Source of the DNA: Jejuia sp. UBA6058
GTDB taxonomy: Bacteria; Bacteroidota; Bacteroidia; Flavobacteriales; Flavobacteriaceae
Assembly (NCBI GenBank): GCA_002428965.1
Contig: DIYI01000012.1
Coordinates: forward strand, 533,948 to 597,947
Reading direction: 5' to 3'
DNA: 64,000 nucleotides
Part shown: positions 28,038 to 37,672 of the stretch, piece after piece
Position numbering within the stretch: position 1 is the stretch's first letter
Layout of the letters: each line of letters starts with the position of its first letter
Notes under the pieces: model-generated
Database searches by the model: none
What the model was told of the DNA's origin: nothing
The model's input: only the letters and a program-made list of their open reading frames with translations
Position numbers and translations under genes: made by a program

Positions 28038-28048
28038 ATACAACACCA
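28038..28048 (+). promoter_or_regulatory. Partial copy of distal operator-like motif
   Basis: ATACAACACCA matches 11 consecutive bases of the distal motif found at 63597-63615. It sits immediately upstream of the regulator's likely promoter, a position suited to autoregulation. Confidence 0.35.
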
Positions 28049-28060
28049 AACCATACAAAG

Positions 28061-28091
28061 TTGTTTATAAGCCTTGTTTTTACTACTTTAG
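28061..28091 (+). promoter_or_regulatory. Possible promoter of the PUL regulator
   Basis: A TTG (28061-28063) is followed after 20 bp by TACTTTAG (28084-28091), close to the Bacteroidota TTTG/TAnnTTTG layout. The GTG start is 22 bp further on. Confidence 0.4.
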
Positions 28092-28113
28092 AGACCCAAC
28101 ATCAACTAAACTA

Positions 28114-30927
28114 GTGAAAAACACCAACCTTTTATCTCTGTTTTTACTTGTAGGTGTATTTGTGGATATTTTTGCACAAGACAGACCGCCTATTAATATT
28201 TTTACCCCTTCGGACTATAATGCTTCTTCGCAAAACTGGTCTATTTCTCAATCTAACAATAAGTACATATATGTAGCCAATAATAAAGGTTTGCTAGAAT
28301 TTAATGGTTCGAAATGGACGCTATATAATTCTCCAAATGAAACCATAGTAAGAAGCGTAAAGGTGGTGGATGGTTTAATTTATACAGGAAGTTATCACAA
28401 TTTTGGTTATTGGAAAAGGAATAATTTTGGAATGCTTACCTACACATCTCTCTCTAAAGAGTTGTCTGTAGGGTTTTTAGAGGATGAGGAGTTTTGGAAT
28501 ATATTAGCTCTCGATAATTTGGTCATTTTTCAATCCTTAGACCGCATACACATTTACAACAAATCCACTTCATCTTATAACGTAATTAATTTTGAAGGTG
28601 ATATATCTCGCCTATTTAAATGTGGAAATAGTTTCTATTTTCATGGTTTTAATTCTGGGTTATTTAGAATTGATAATGGTCAATCTACTCTTGTTTCAGA
28701 TGATGATATACTAAAATCAGATATCATTGTAAACGCATATAGGTATAAAGGAGAAACATTACTATTAACTCAAAACAATGGTTTTTATCAATTAGTAGGT
28801 AACCAGCTGGTGGAATGGAATATTCCAGCCAAAAATGTTCTGGAAAGCGTAAGCGTTTTTAGTAGCATTCAGTTAGCAGATCAAAGTTTTGTGTTGGGTA
28901 CTATTTCCAACGGAATACTTCATTTATCTGCCGATGGTGAATTAAATTTTCAAATAGCTCAAGAAAATGGTCTTAGCAACAATACCGTTTTGGCTATTTA
29001 TGAAGATTTGGATAATAATTTATGGTTAGGCTTGGATAATGGGATTAATTGTATAAACATGAAGTCTCCGTATAGTATTCATTACGACAAAACAGGTAGG
29101 ATTGGTAGTGTTTATGCATCTGTAGTATATAATAATCGTTTGTATTTAGGCACAAATCAGGGTTTGTTTGTAAAATCATTAGATAGCGATGATGAGTTTC
29201 AATTCATAAAAGGAACACAAGGGCAGGTATGGTTCCTGGACGTTATCAAAGACACGCTATTTTGTGGACATAATTCCGGTACACTTATAATCACCAATAA
29301 CGAAGCTAATAAGATTGCCAACATACAAGGCACTTGGGCTGTTAAGTCTGTGTTGGGCAATGAAGATTTGTTGGTTCAGGGAAATTATGATGGACTTTAC
29401 ATACTAGAAAACAAAAATAATGTTTGGCAAATAAGAAACAGGCTGGAGGGTTTTGACGTGTCAAGTAGATTTTTTGAATTTTCAGATTCCAATGAAATTT
29501 ATTTGAGTCATGAGTATAAAGGTGTTTTTAGACTAAAGTTGAATAAAGAATATACTAAAGTGGAAAAAGTCATTTTAGTTAATGATATAGAAAACGGACC
29601 AAACTCTAGCTTGTCCAAATATAGAGGTCAATTGTTATATAGTACCAAAAATGGTGTTTTTAAATTAGATGAAACGCCTAAAACCTTTAAAAGGGACACG
29701 TTGTTGAGTAAGCTGATAGAAAAAAACAACTTTACCTCTGCAAAACTGGTAAAAGACAATAAAACAAATAAACTTTGGAGCTTTTCGTCTTATGGTATAA
29801 AATATTTAACAACCTCAAAACTTAGTGGGGAAGTAAAAATAAATAATGTGCCTTTTCCAGAAGATATAAGAGAAGATGTGGTTGGCTACGAAAGTGTAAG
29901 CTTATTTAAAGATCAAAAGTTTTTATTGGGCTCAAGATCGGGTTATATTATACTAGACCTCGATAAAAATGAGACTGAAAGCCATGAAATCAACATCAAT
30001 CAAATAGAAGTTAGTAAACTACTTACTGATGATTCTAAATATTTAGTTGATATAACGCAAAATGCAGATTTTGAAAACACCGAGAACAACATTCAATTCT
30101 CATACAGTATTACAGAGTTTTTAAAAACTCAAAAACCAGAATACCGTTATAAATTAGAAGGGATTTATGACGATTGGAGTGATTGGACAACTACAGGAAG
30201 TGTTTTATTTGAAAACCTTCCTTTTGGAGATTATACTTTTGTGGTAAACGGTAGGGTTGGTAGCCGACCAACCATAAACCAAGCAACCTTTAAGTTTTCT
30301 ATTGCAAGACCATGGTTTTATTCAAATTTGGCTATTGCGGGTTATATTATAGGAGTGCTTTTATTTTCGTTGTTTATGCATACAATTTATAAACGTTATT
30401 ACAGAAAACAGAGAGAGCGTTTAATGCAAAAAACCACAAGAGAGTTTGAGCTTAAAGAACTAGAAAACAAGCAACAACTAATGCGCTTTAGAAATGACAA
30501 ACTTAGAGAAGATATTGAAAATAAAAATAGAGAGCTAGGTATTTCTACCATGAACCTTATTAAGAAAAATGAATTTTTAAGCACGATAAAAAGTGAGCTT
30601 GAGCAAGTTGAAGATGCTAAAAACCTAAAAAAGGTTATTAAGATTATTGATAGAAACCTTAATAACAATGATGATTGGAATTTGTTCCAAGAAGCCTTTA
30701 ATAATGCCGATAAAGACTTTCTGAAAAAGATAAAGAGCTTACACCCAAATCTTACGTCAAACGATTTAAGATTATGCGCTTACTTGCGCCTTAATTTGTC
30801 TTCAAAAGAGATAGCGCCTCTACTAAATATATCCCCACGAAGTGTTGAAGTTAAGCGCTATAGACTAAGAAAAAAAATGAATTTACCCCACGAAGCTAGT
30901 TTATCAGACTATATTTTGGAAGTATAA
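28114..30927 (+). CDS. Membrane-tethered Y_Y_Y/LuxR-type transcriptional regulator
   Basis: A 937-residue sensor-regulator; the start is GTG. A signal/anchor (MKNTNLLSLFLLVGVFVDIF) leads to a periplasmic region of two-component-regulator-type propeller repeats (for example NTVLAIYEDLDNNLWLGLDN), then a Y_Y_Y domain at about 655-725 (YRYKLEGIYDDWSDWT). A transmembrane helix at about 735-757, a coiled coil (760-835) and a C-terminal LuxR-type helix-turn-helix (about 880-937, LNLSSKEIAPLLNISPRSVEVKRYRL) follow. There is no kinase or receiver domain, so the sensed sugar must act directly through the membrane, much as SusR-type regulators do. It stands alone directly upstream of susC and is the obvious activator of this locus. 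Confidence 0.88.
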   Translation: MKNTNLLSLFLLVGVFVDIFAQDRPPINIFTPSDYNASSQNWSISQSNNKYIYVANNKGLLEFNGSKWTLYNSPNETIVRSVKVVDGLIYTGSYHNFGYWKRNNFGMLTYTSLSKELSVGFLEDEEFWNILALDNLVIFQSLDRIHIYNKSTSSYNVINFEGDISRLFKCGNSFYFHGFNSGLFRIDNGQSTLVSDDDILKSDIIVNAYRYKGETLLLTQNNGFYQLVGNQLVEWNIPAKNVLESVSVFSSIQLADQSFVLGTISNGILHLSADGELNFQIAQENGLSNNTVLAIYEDLDNNLWLGLDNGINCINMKSPYSIHYDKTGRIGSVYASVVYNNRLYLGTNQGLFVKSLDSDDEFQFIKGTQGQVWFLDVIKDTLFCGHNSGTLIITNNEANKIANIQGTWAVKSVLGNEDLLVQGNYDGLYILENKNNVWQIRNRLEGFDVSSRFFEFSDSNEIYLSHEYKGVFRLKLNKEYTKVEKVILVNDIENGPNSSLSKYRGQLLYSTKNGVFKLDETPKTFKRDTLLSKLIEKNNFTSAKLVKDNKTNKLWSFSSYGIKYLTTSKLSGEVKINNVPFPEDIREDVVGYESVSLFKDQKFLLGSRSGYIILDLDKNETESHEININQIEVSKLLTDDSKYLVDITQNADFENTENNIQFSYSITEFLKTQKPEYRYKLEGIYDDWSDWTTTGSVLFENLPFGDYTFVVNGRVGSRPTINQATFKFSIARPWFYSNLAIAGYIIGVLLFSLFMHTIYKRYYRKQRERLMQKTTREFELKELENKQQLMRFRNDKLREDIENKNRELGISTMNLIKKNEFLSTIKSELEQVEDAKNLKKVIKIIDRNLNNNDDWNLFQEAFNNADKDFLKKIKSLHPNLTSNDLRLCAYLRLNLSSKEIAPLLNISPRSVEVKRYRLRKKMNLPHEASLSDYILEV

Positions 30928-30950
30928 CACCCCAAAAGAACCAACCTCAA

Positions 30951-30969
30951 CCCATACATTACCACAACA
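30951..30969 (+). promoter_or_regulatory. Distal 19-bp operator-like motif, copy A (susC unit)
   Basis: CCCATACATTACCACAACA lies 205 bp before the susC ATG. It differs by one base from the copy before the unit B genes and by two from the copy near the right edge. The proximal motif starts 113 bp after its first base, the same as in copy B. Confidence 0.7.
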
Positions 30970-31063
30970 CTTAAGGTTTTTATTAGATTTTCCGCTTTTC
31001 AAAAAAGCCTGAAACACCTAAGAAATAAGATGTTTTGTTGAGTATTTAATAAAAAACACCACC

Positions 31064-31090
31064 TTTTTTTAAGATGTATGTTTTTTGTTG
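31064..31090 (+). promoter_or_regulatory. Proximal promoter motif, copy A (susC unit)
   Basis: A run of seven T, then AAGA, then TGTATGTTTTTTGTTG. Twenty-six of 27 bases agree with copy B at 38890-38916. The embedded TTTTTTG could serve as a -33-type element. Confidence 0.65.
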
Positions 31091-31155
31091 CATAATAAAA
31101 TAAGGATATATCAAAGATCTCTGTTAGTTTTAAAACATCTAAAAACTAACTAAAT

Positions 31156-34100
31156 ATGAGATTGACATTAATTGGAATGTTGATGCTGGCTTCCGTCTTT
31201 ACTTTACAAGGGCAGAATCTAGACATCAATGGAACTGTACAAGACAATACTGGTTTTCCAATACCAGGTGTAAACGTTCTTGTTAAAGGCACTACTAATG
31301 GAACTGTTACTGATTTTGATGGTAATTTTGCTATTAGTGATGTGCAGAAAGGCGCTACTCTTCTTTTTAGCTATATAGGCTATGTAACCAAGGAGGTTGT
31401 AGTAAACGATGAAACAGAGCTAGTGATTCAACTTGTTGAGGATTTGGCGCAGTTGGATGAGGTAGTAGTTATTGGTTATGGAACGCAAACCAAAAAGGAA
31501 ACCACAGGCGCTGTGAGTGTTGTTTCGAGTGAAACTATTGAAGCTCTCAAACCAACTAGAGTTGAACAAGCTCTCCAAGGTCAGGTAGCAGGTGTAAATA
31601 TTACATCCCAGTCTGGGTCTCCAGGAGGTAATACTACTATCAGTATTCGTGGTGTATCAACCAATGGCGACAGCAGACCATTAATCTTAGTTGATGGTAA
31701 TGTTATTGAAGACCTAAGCGTAATAAACCCCAATGACATTGCAAGCGTAAATGTATTGAAGGATGCTACAGCTGGTATTTATGGTGTTCGTGCGGCTAAT
31801 GGAGTAATTTTAATTACTACTAAAACCGGAAGAAAGGAAATGCCAACTACCGTGGAGTATGACATGTATGTAGGATTTCAAGAAACTACAAGAAAAATAC
31901 CAGTGTTAAACGCTTCAGAGTATGGGGCTTTGGTAAATGAGGCTTTTGCTGCCGGTGGGCAAAGCCCTCCATTTGCAGATTTATCTCAGCTTGGTGTTGG
32001 TACAGATTGGCAAGACCAAGTATTTGAAAACGCTCCTATTTTCAATCATTCTATCACTATTAAAGGTGGAAAGAAAAAATCTACGTATGCGTTCAGTAGC
32101 TCATATATCACACAAGATGGTATTGTAGGCGGATCAAAATCAAACTTTTCCCGTCTTACACAACGTGGAAGCTATAATCTAGACTTTTTAGAGAATTTTA
32201 AACTTACTTCTGGTTTGTTTTTGACAAGGTCTAGTAAGCAAAATTTAATAGAATCAGCTTTGGGCTCGGTACTTTTTAACGCCCTGAACATGGATCCAAC
32301 CAAATCGGTTTTTGCTGAAGGCGGAGGGTTTACTATAGCTGAAGGTTTGGGTAACGAGGTGGTAAATCCAATTGCTCAAATGGCAAATGCTAATGACAGA
32401 ACGAAGACCTTGAGATTAAGTGGAAATGCAGGGTTATCTTATAATTTTTTAGACCATTTCACGGCTCAAGCTAATATTCAATTTAATTACTCAGAGGTTG
32501 ATGGTAATGTTTTTAGGCCAGTACAGAATTATGGAAGTGGAAAAGTATTTAATGTAGACAGAAGTGAAATAGTGGAAACACTTAATTATTTTAGAGACTA
32601 TACATTTGATGCTTTCATTAAGTATGAAAACACATTCAATGATACTCATAAGTTGAATGTGCTTTTAGGAACTTCTGTATTTAAAACTAAAGGTGTTTTT
32701 ACTGGTTTTAGAGGTTTTGATATCGGAACCACACCAAGTATAGAAGATGCCCAAGAGGTTGAGAGTGTAAATGTTAATTTAGGCTTCGATCCAAGATTTG
32801 ATTCGCGCTTACTATCTTATTTCGCAAGAGTACAATACGATTATAAAGGCAAATATTTATTATCTGCCGTAATAAGAAGAGACGGGTCGACAAAATTCGG
32901 ACCCGAAAATAGATTTGGTTATTTCCCTTCAGGATCGTTAGGATGGGTAGCTTCAGACGAAGATTTTTTAGCGGATAGTGAGGTCATTGATTTCTTAAAG
33001 TTTAGAGCTTCGTATGGTATATTAGGAAATGACCGAATTCCTGATTTTCGATTTGTATCACTCCTAAATGGCGAAGGTACTTATGTGTTTAATGAAGAAG
33101 TTGTTGCAGGACCTGCACTAGGTCCTGTTGCCAACCCAGAGATAAGATGGGAAAAACAAAAAACCATTGACGTTGGTGTTGATTTAAGACTATTTAATAA
33201 CACGGTGGATATCACCGCAGATTACTTTTCTAGAACTACAGAAGATTTGTTAGTGGTACCACAAGTTTCGGGTATTTTAGGTGTAGGTGCTCCCGGTGCT
33301 GGCCCTCCAGTGGTTAATGGTGGCGAGGTGAGAAATAGTGGTTTTGAATTTGCAATAGGGTATTCCAACCAATTTTCGGATGATTTTCGATTTGGAGTGA
33401 AATACAACGTAACAACTATAAATAATGAAGTATTATCTGTAAATACTGATGGAGGTTTTATTGCTGGAGGCTCTTTTGGTGTTGGACAAGATCCGCCATC
33501 AAGAATGGAGGCAGGCCAACCAATAGGTTATTTCAGAGGGTTTAAAACCGATGGGATATTTCAAACTCAGACAGAAATAGATGCTGGTACTCCTATTAAC
33601 GATCAGGTGCTTCCTGGAGATATAAGGTTTGTTGATATCAATAATGATGGTGTAATAGATGATGATGATAGAACATATATTGGCGATCCTATTCCAGATG
33701 CAACCATGGGGTTGAATGTTTCTATTGATTACAAGAACTTTGATTTTTCAGCATATGCATTCGCATCTGTAGGAAATGAAATCGTTAGAAACTACGAACG
33801 TAATCAACAACTAACAAACAGAAGTGTTGTTTTTTTAGATCGTTGGACAGGGACTGGAACAACAAATACTGAACCTAGAGTAACAACAGGAGCAACCTCA
33901 AATGGCTTATTCTCCGATTACTTTGTAGAAGACGGGTCTTTTGTTAGACTCCAGAATATGCAAATAGGCTACACTTTTGATGAGCTTTTAGAAAACACGA
34001 AAATAGATAAGCTGAGACTATATATTTCTGCGAGTAACTTATTTACATTAACGAAATATCGAGGTTATGATCCTACTGCTTCTTCAGGAGCACCTATAGG

Positions 34101-34170
34101 TGGTGGAATTGATCAAGGGTTCTATCCTAACCCAAGAACGTATTTATTTGGACTAAACTTAAAATTTTAA
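31156..34170 (+). CDS. SusC-family TonB-dependent outer-membrane transporter
   Basis: A 1004-residue SusC/RagA-type transporter that imports oligosaccharides across the outer membrane using TonB energy. After a signal (MRLTLIGMLMLASVFTLQGQ) comes a carboxypeptidase-regulatory-like domain (about 23-105, NGTVQDNTGFPIPGVNVLVK), the Bacteroidota motif LDEVVVIGYGTQ, the plug (about 115-225, GQVAGVNITSQSGSPGG, ANGVILITTKTG), and the 22-strand barrel ending in LFGLNLKF. susD follows after 6 bp. Two copies of conserved upstream elements at 30951 and 31064 indicate regulated expression. Context makes beta-glucan oligosaccharides the probable cargo. Confidence 0.95.
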   Translation: MRLTLIGMLMLASVFTLQGQNLDINGTVQDNTGFPIPGVNVLVKGTTNGTVTDFDGNFAISDVQKGATLLFSYIGYVTKEVVVNDETELVIQLVEDLAQLDEVVVIGYGTQTKKETTGAVSVVSSETIEALKPTRVEQALQGQVAGVNITSQSGSPGGNTTISIRGVSTNGDSRPLILVDGNVIEDLSVINPNDIASVNVLKDATAGIYGVRAANGVILITTKTGRKEMPTTVEYDMYVGFQETTRKIPVLNASEYGALVNEAFAAGGQSPPFADLSQLGVGTDWQDQVFENAPIFNHSITIKGGKKKSTYAFSSSYITQDGIVGGSKSNFSRLTQRGSYNLDFLENFKLTSGLFLTRSSKQNLIESALGSVLFNALNMDPTKSVFAEGGGFTIAEGLGNEVVNPIAQMANANDRTKTLRLSGNAGLSYNFLDHFTAQANIQFNYSEVDGNVFRPVQNYGSGKVFNVDRSEIVETLNYFRDYTFDAFIKYENTFNDTHKLNVLLGTSVFKTKGVFTGFRGFDIGTTPSIEDAQEVESVNVNLGFDPRFDSRLLSYFARVQYDYKGKYLLSAVIRRDGSTKFGPENRFGYFPSGSLGWVASDEDFLADSEVIDFLKFRASYGILGNDRIPDFRFVSLLNGEGTYVFNEEVVAGPALGPVANPEIRWEKQKTIDVGVDLRLFNNTVDITADYFSRTTEDLLVVPQVSGILGVGAPGAGPPVVNGGEVRNSGFEFAIGYSNQFSDDFRFGVKYNVTTINNEVLSVNTDGGFIAGGSFGVGQDPPSRMEAGQPIGYFRGFKTDGIFQTQTEIDAGTPINDQVLPGDIRFVDINNDGVIDDDDRTYIGDPIPDATMGLNVSIDYKNFDFSAYAFASVGNEIVRNYERNQQLTNRSVVFLDRWTGTGTTNTEPRVTTGATSNGLFSDYFVEDGSFVRLQNMQIGYTFDELLENTKIDKLRLYISASNLFTLTKYRGYDPTASSGAPIGGGIDQGFYPNPRTYLFGLNLKF

Positions 34171-34176
34171 TACAAC

Positions 34177-35631
34177 ATGAAAAATATATTCAAATACAAC
34201 ATACTTTTCGTGCTATTGGCAATTTGTTCTTGTAGTGATGATTTTATAGATGTAGATCCACAAGAAACAAGTTCTAACACTTACTTTAATAACGAAGCAG
34301 AATACAGATCAGCGTTAATCGCTGCTTACGACCTACTTCACTCTACTTATCTAAATGTTATGTTGGGTGAAATAGCCTCAGACAATACTTTAGCTGGTGG
34401 TGAAAGTGCAACAGATGTTCCTGGAATTCAGGAAATAGATGATATGATTCACACACCTGTTAACCAACAATTACGAGACATCTGGAGCTGGATGTATGGT
34501 GGTGTTAATAGGGCTAATTTCATACTTGAGTTTCAAGACAAGACAGATTTTTCAGGAAAAAATATTGTTTTGGCAGAGGCTAGATTTTTAAGAGCATACT
34601 ACTATTTTGAACTAGTAAAGTGGTTTGGAGATATTCCGTTTGTGGTAGACAGGAGATTTGTTTTGGGCGAGGAATTTGACATTGACAGAACCCCAAAAGC
34701 TGAAGTATATGCCCAGATAGAACAAGACTTGATATTTGCTTCAGAAAATCTTCCTTATATACAATCCCAAGCGGGTAGAGCCACTAAAGGGGCTGCTCAA
34801 GCTTTGCTTGGTAAAGCCTATTTATTTCAGAATAAATATACAGAGGCTGCTGCTGTTTTGGAAGATGTAATAGAAAACGGGCCTTACGAGTTGTTGGCAG
34901 ATTATTCTACAATGTTTGAGAACGACAATGAAAACAACATAGAATCTGTTTTTGAAGTACAGTATACCGATGAACAAGGCGCAAGTTTTGATTGTTTGCA
35001 ATGTAGTGAAGGTAACGTAGCTGTTGGCTTTAATGGTATTAGGAACTATTCTGGTCCACTTTTCGAATCAGGTTTCAGTTTTAATGTGCCTGTTCAAGAA
35101 GTGGTTGATGCCTTTGAAGAAGGAGATCTGCGTAAAGAGGTAGCGATACTTGATATTGATGCTTGGGCAGAATCAACAGGTGCAACATTTAATACGGGAT
35201 ACGAGCATACAGGATACTTTAACCGAAAATATATTTCACGTCAAGGCGATTTAAATACAGGCGATCCTAATCTTACTAACCCCAATAATTATAGAGCTAT
35301 TCGTTTTGCCGATGTACTATTGATGGCGGCTGAAGCTTTAAACAAGGGAGGTGTTAGCGACACTAGGGCGCAAGATTATCTTAATAGAGTGCGAAATAGA
35401 GCTGGTTTGTCTAATGTAAGTTTAACAGGAACCAATCTAACCAATGCAATCTATCAAGATAGAAGAGTAGAGTTAGTTGGAGAAGGACATAGGTTTTTTG
35501 ATTTGGTCAGAACAGGAAGAGCTGCTCAAGAAATAGATGGTTTTGTAACGGGCAAGCACGAAGTCTTTCCAATTCCACTAATAGAAATACAATTAGCAGG
35601 CAATAGATGGGAACAAAACCCAATGTATTAA
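34177..35631 (+). CDS. SusD/RagB-family glycan-binding lipoprotein
   Basis: A 484-residue outer-membrane lipoprotein (signal with CSC, lipid Cys19) that forms the lid on the SusC transporter. The helical SusD fold is visible: N-terminal DFIDVDPQETSSNTYFNNEAEY, RFLRAYYYFELVKWFGDIPFV, ATKGAAQALLGKAYLFQNKY, and the C-terminal block YRAIRFADVLLMAAEALNKG, RVRNRAGL, YQDRRVELVGEGHRFFDLVR. It binds the glycan and hands it to SusC. It lies 6 bp after susC and 18 bp before the next lipoprotein gene, in one operon. Confidence 0.95.
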   Translation: MKNIFKYNILFVLLAICSCSDDFIDVDPQETSSNTYFNNEAEYRSALIAAYDLLHSTYLNVMLGEIASDNTLAGGESATDVPGIQEIDDMIHTPVNQQLRDIWSWMYGGVNRANFILEFQDKTDFSGKNIVLAEARFLRAYYYFELVKWFGDIPFVVDRRFVLGEEFDIDRTPKAEVYAQIEQDLIFASENLPYIQSQAGRATKGAAQALLGKAYLFQNKYTEAAAVLEDVIENGPYELLADYSTMFENDNENNIESVFEVQYTDEQGASFDCLQCSEGNVAVGFNGIRNYSGPLFESGFSFNVPVQEVVDAFEEGDLRKEVAILDIDAWAESTGATFNTGYEHTGYFNRKYISRQGDLNTGDPNLTNPNNYRAIRFADVLLMAAEALNKGGVSDTRAQDYLNRVRNRAGLSNVSLTGTNLTNAIYQDRRVELVGEGHRFFDLVRTGRAAQEIDGFVTGKHEVFPIPLIEIQLAGNRWEQNPMY

Positions 35632-35649
35632 AATAAAAAATTGAGAGAT

Positions 35650-37662
35650 ATGAAAATAATAAAGTATTTATTCAGCTTAAACTTAATTCTCGCATTATTT
35701 ATTAGTTGTGCGGAGGATGACAATGATTTAAGTTTTATAGAAGAACTTGTCGCACCAACAGATGTGTCGGCAGTTTTTAATGTAGAACAGGACAATAGCG
35801 GAATGGTTAGCATAACCCCAAACGCCACTGGAGCTTCAAACTTCAATATAACTTTTGGAGATGGAACTGAACAACCAATGAACGTAAAGCAAGGAGAAAG
35901 TGCTTCTCATATTTATTCTGAAGGCACATATACCGTAACGATAGAGGCTATTGGCCTCACAGGATTAAAAGCACAGGCAACACAAGAGCTAGTGGTCTCT
36001 TTTAAGGCACCAGAAAATCTGATTGTAGAAATTGAAAATGATGTAGCGGTGTCTAAAAGAGTTAATATATCAGCAAATGCAGATTTTGCAATAACATATG
36101 AATTTTATTCAGGAGAAGACGGAGTTGATCAGCCAGTGGCAACTGCTAATATTGGAGACCCTATTGCTTATCAATATGAAAATGCAGGTTTATATGATGT
36201 AAAAGTTGTAGTTATGGGTGCGGCTATAGCAACAACGGAATATACAGAAACCTTTGAAGTCACAGAAATTTTGGCGCCTATAGACTCAGCACCGAGACCT
36301 CGAAACAGAGCAGAGGAAGATGTTATTTCAATTTATAGTTCAGTTTACAGTGATGTACCCGATACAGATTACTTTCCTGATTGGGGACAAGGTGGTCAAG
36401 GTAGTTCTTGGGCAGAATTTGATTTAGCTGGGGATACAATGTTGCAATACATTAATTTAAGTTACCAAGGAATTGCTTTGGCAGAAGGAACTTCAATAGA
36501 TGTCTCTGGAATGGAGTTTTTGCATGTTGATGTTTGGACAGCAGATGAGGGTATGAGATTAGAAACATCATTAATAAATAACACTGCTGGAGGCGCTACT
36601 GAAGCACCTGTATGGAGTGATTTAGTTGCAGGAGAATGGACTTCAATAGAAATCCCTATTTCAGATTATGTTGATCAGGGGTTAACTGTAACCGAAATTT
36701 TCCAATTAAAGTTTGTGGGAGAGCCGTGGGCTACGGGAACAGTGTTTATTGATAATATATACTTCTACAAGCAAAGCGCTGCACCATTTAATGATGGCTT
36801 ATTATCTAATGGTGATTTTGAATCTGGAAGTTCGCCTTGGATTATGGGGGTTGATGATAATGCATTGATTAGTGTTACAACGGACTCTGGGAATAGCTAT
36901 TACTCTGTTAATGTTGAAACAGCAGGAAACCCATGGGAAGTTAATATGAGTCAAAAGGTAGAAATCATACAAGACGAGACATATACATTAGTCTTTGATG
37001 CTTGGTCTGATACTAATAGGTCAATGGTCACAGGAATTGGATTAAGCGCAGACCCATGGTCTAGTGATACTGAGGAAGTTAATATTACCCCAACAAGAAC
37101 AACATATTCTTTAAGCTTAACGGCTACAGGATTTGGAGCTCCAGACGCGCGTGTTATTTTTGACATGGGCGCAGCAGTAGGAATGGTAAACATAGACAAT
37201 GTATCCTTATTTTTAGGTGACGGACCGTTTGATGATGGCCTTTTAGTAAATGGTGACTATGAAGCGGGGAGCGACCCCTGGATTGTAGGGGTGGATGATA
37301 ATGCACCTATTTCAGTGGTTACCGATGGTGGAAACACATATTATTCGGTAAATGTGGAGTCTGCAGGCAACCCATGGGAAGTAAACATGAGCCAAAAGCT
37401 GGAAATTATTGAAGGACAAAGCTATGCACTATCTTTTGATTGCTGGTCAGATACTAATAGAACCATTGTTGCTGGCATAGGCTTGAGTGCAGACCCTTGG
37501 TCCAGTGATACAGAAGAGGTAAGTATAACAACAACAAGAACAACATATACACTTAATCTGGAGGCAACGGGATTTGGAGCTTTAGATGCTCGTGTAATTT
37601 TTGACATGGGAGCCGCCGTTGGCTCAGTAAATATCGATAATGTATCGCTAACTACTAATTAA
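35650..37662 (+). CDS. PKD and tandem CBM surface glycan-binding lipoprotein
   Basis: A 670-residue lipoprotein (lipobox FISC, Cys20) directly after susD. The ATG at 35650 is preferred to the TTG at 35641. A PKD-like domain lies at about 30-120 (FNITFGDGTEQPMN), then a second PKD-like stretch, then a beta-sandwich module at about 215-375 (DVISIYSSVYSD...IDNIYFYK). Two nearly identical modules of 147 residues each follow (36781-37221 and 37222-37659, LLSNGDFESGSSPWIMGVDD and LLVNGDYEAGSDPWIVGVDD), of carbohydrate-binding CBM4/CBM_4_9 type, a fold known to bind beta-1,3-glucan. It has no catalytic residues. It should hold glucan at the cell surface for the SusCD complex. Confidence 0.82.
   Translation: MKIIKYLFSLNLILALFISCAEDDNDLSFIEELVAPTDVSAVFNVEQDNSGMVSITPNATGASNFNITFGDGTEQPMNVKQGESASHIYSEGTYTVTIEAIGLTGLKAQATQELVVSFKAPENLIVEIENDVAVSKRVNISANADFAITYEFYSGEDGVDQPVATANIGDPIAYQYENAGLYDVKVVVMGAAIATTEYTETFEVTEILAPIDSAPRPRNRAEEDVISIYSSVYSDVPDTDYFPDWGQGGQGSSWAEFDLAGDTMLQYINLSYQGIALAEGTSIDVSGMEFLHVDVWTADEGMRLETSLINNTAGGATEAPVWSDLVAGEWTSIEIPISDYVDQGLTVTEIFQLKFVGEPWATGTVFIDNIYFYKQSAAPFNDGLLSNGDFESGSSPWIMGVDDNALISVTTDSGNSYYSVNVETAGNPWEVNMSQKVEIIQDETYTLVFDAWSDTNRSMVTGIGLSADPWSSDTEEVNITPTRTTYSLSLTATGFGAPDARVIFDMGAAVGMVNIDNVSLFLGDGPFDDGLLVNGDYEAGSDPWIVGVDDNAPISVVTDGGNTYYSVNVESAGNPWEVNMSQKLEIIEGQSYALSFDCWSDTNRTIVAGIGLSADPWSSDTEEVSITTTRTTYTLNLEATGFGALDARVIFDMGAAVGSVNIDNVSLTTN
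36781..37659 (+). repeat. Tandem in-gene duplication of a CBM module, 441-bp period
   Basis: Two in-frame copies with a period of 441 bp encode 147-residue modules. Stretches such as NPWEVNMSQK and IGLSADPWSSDTEEV occur in both. Confidence 0.85.
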
Positions 37663-37672
37663 AAATATAATC

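Noticed and set aside
35641..35649. TTG start for the susD-adjacent lipoprotein
   Set aside because: The ATG three codons later gives a standard lipoprotein signal.
36781..37659. The 441-bp repeat as a CRISPR or mobile-element repeat
   Set aside because: It is in frame within one lipoprotein gene and encodes a binding module.
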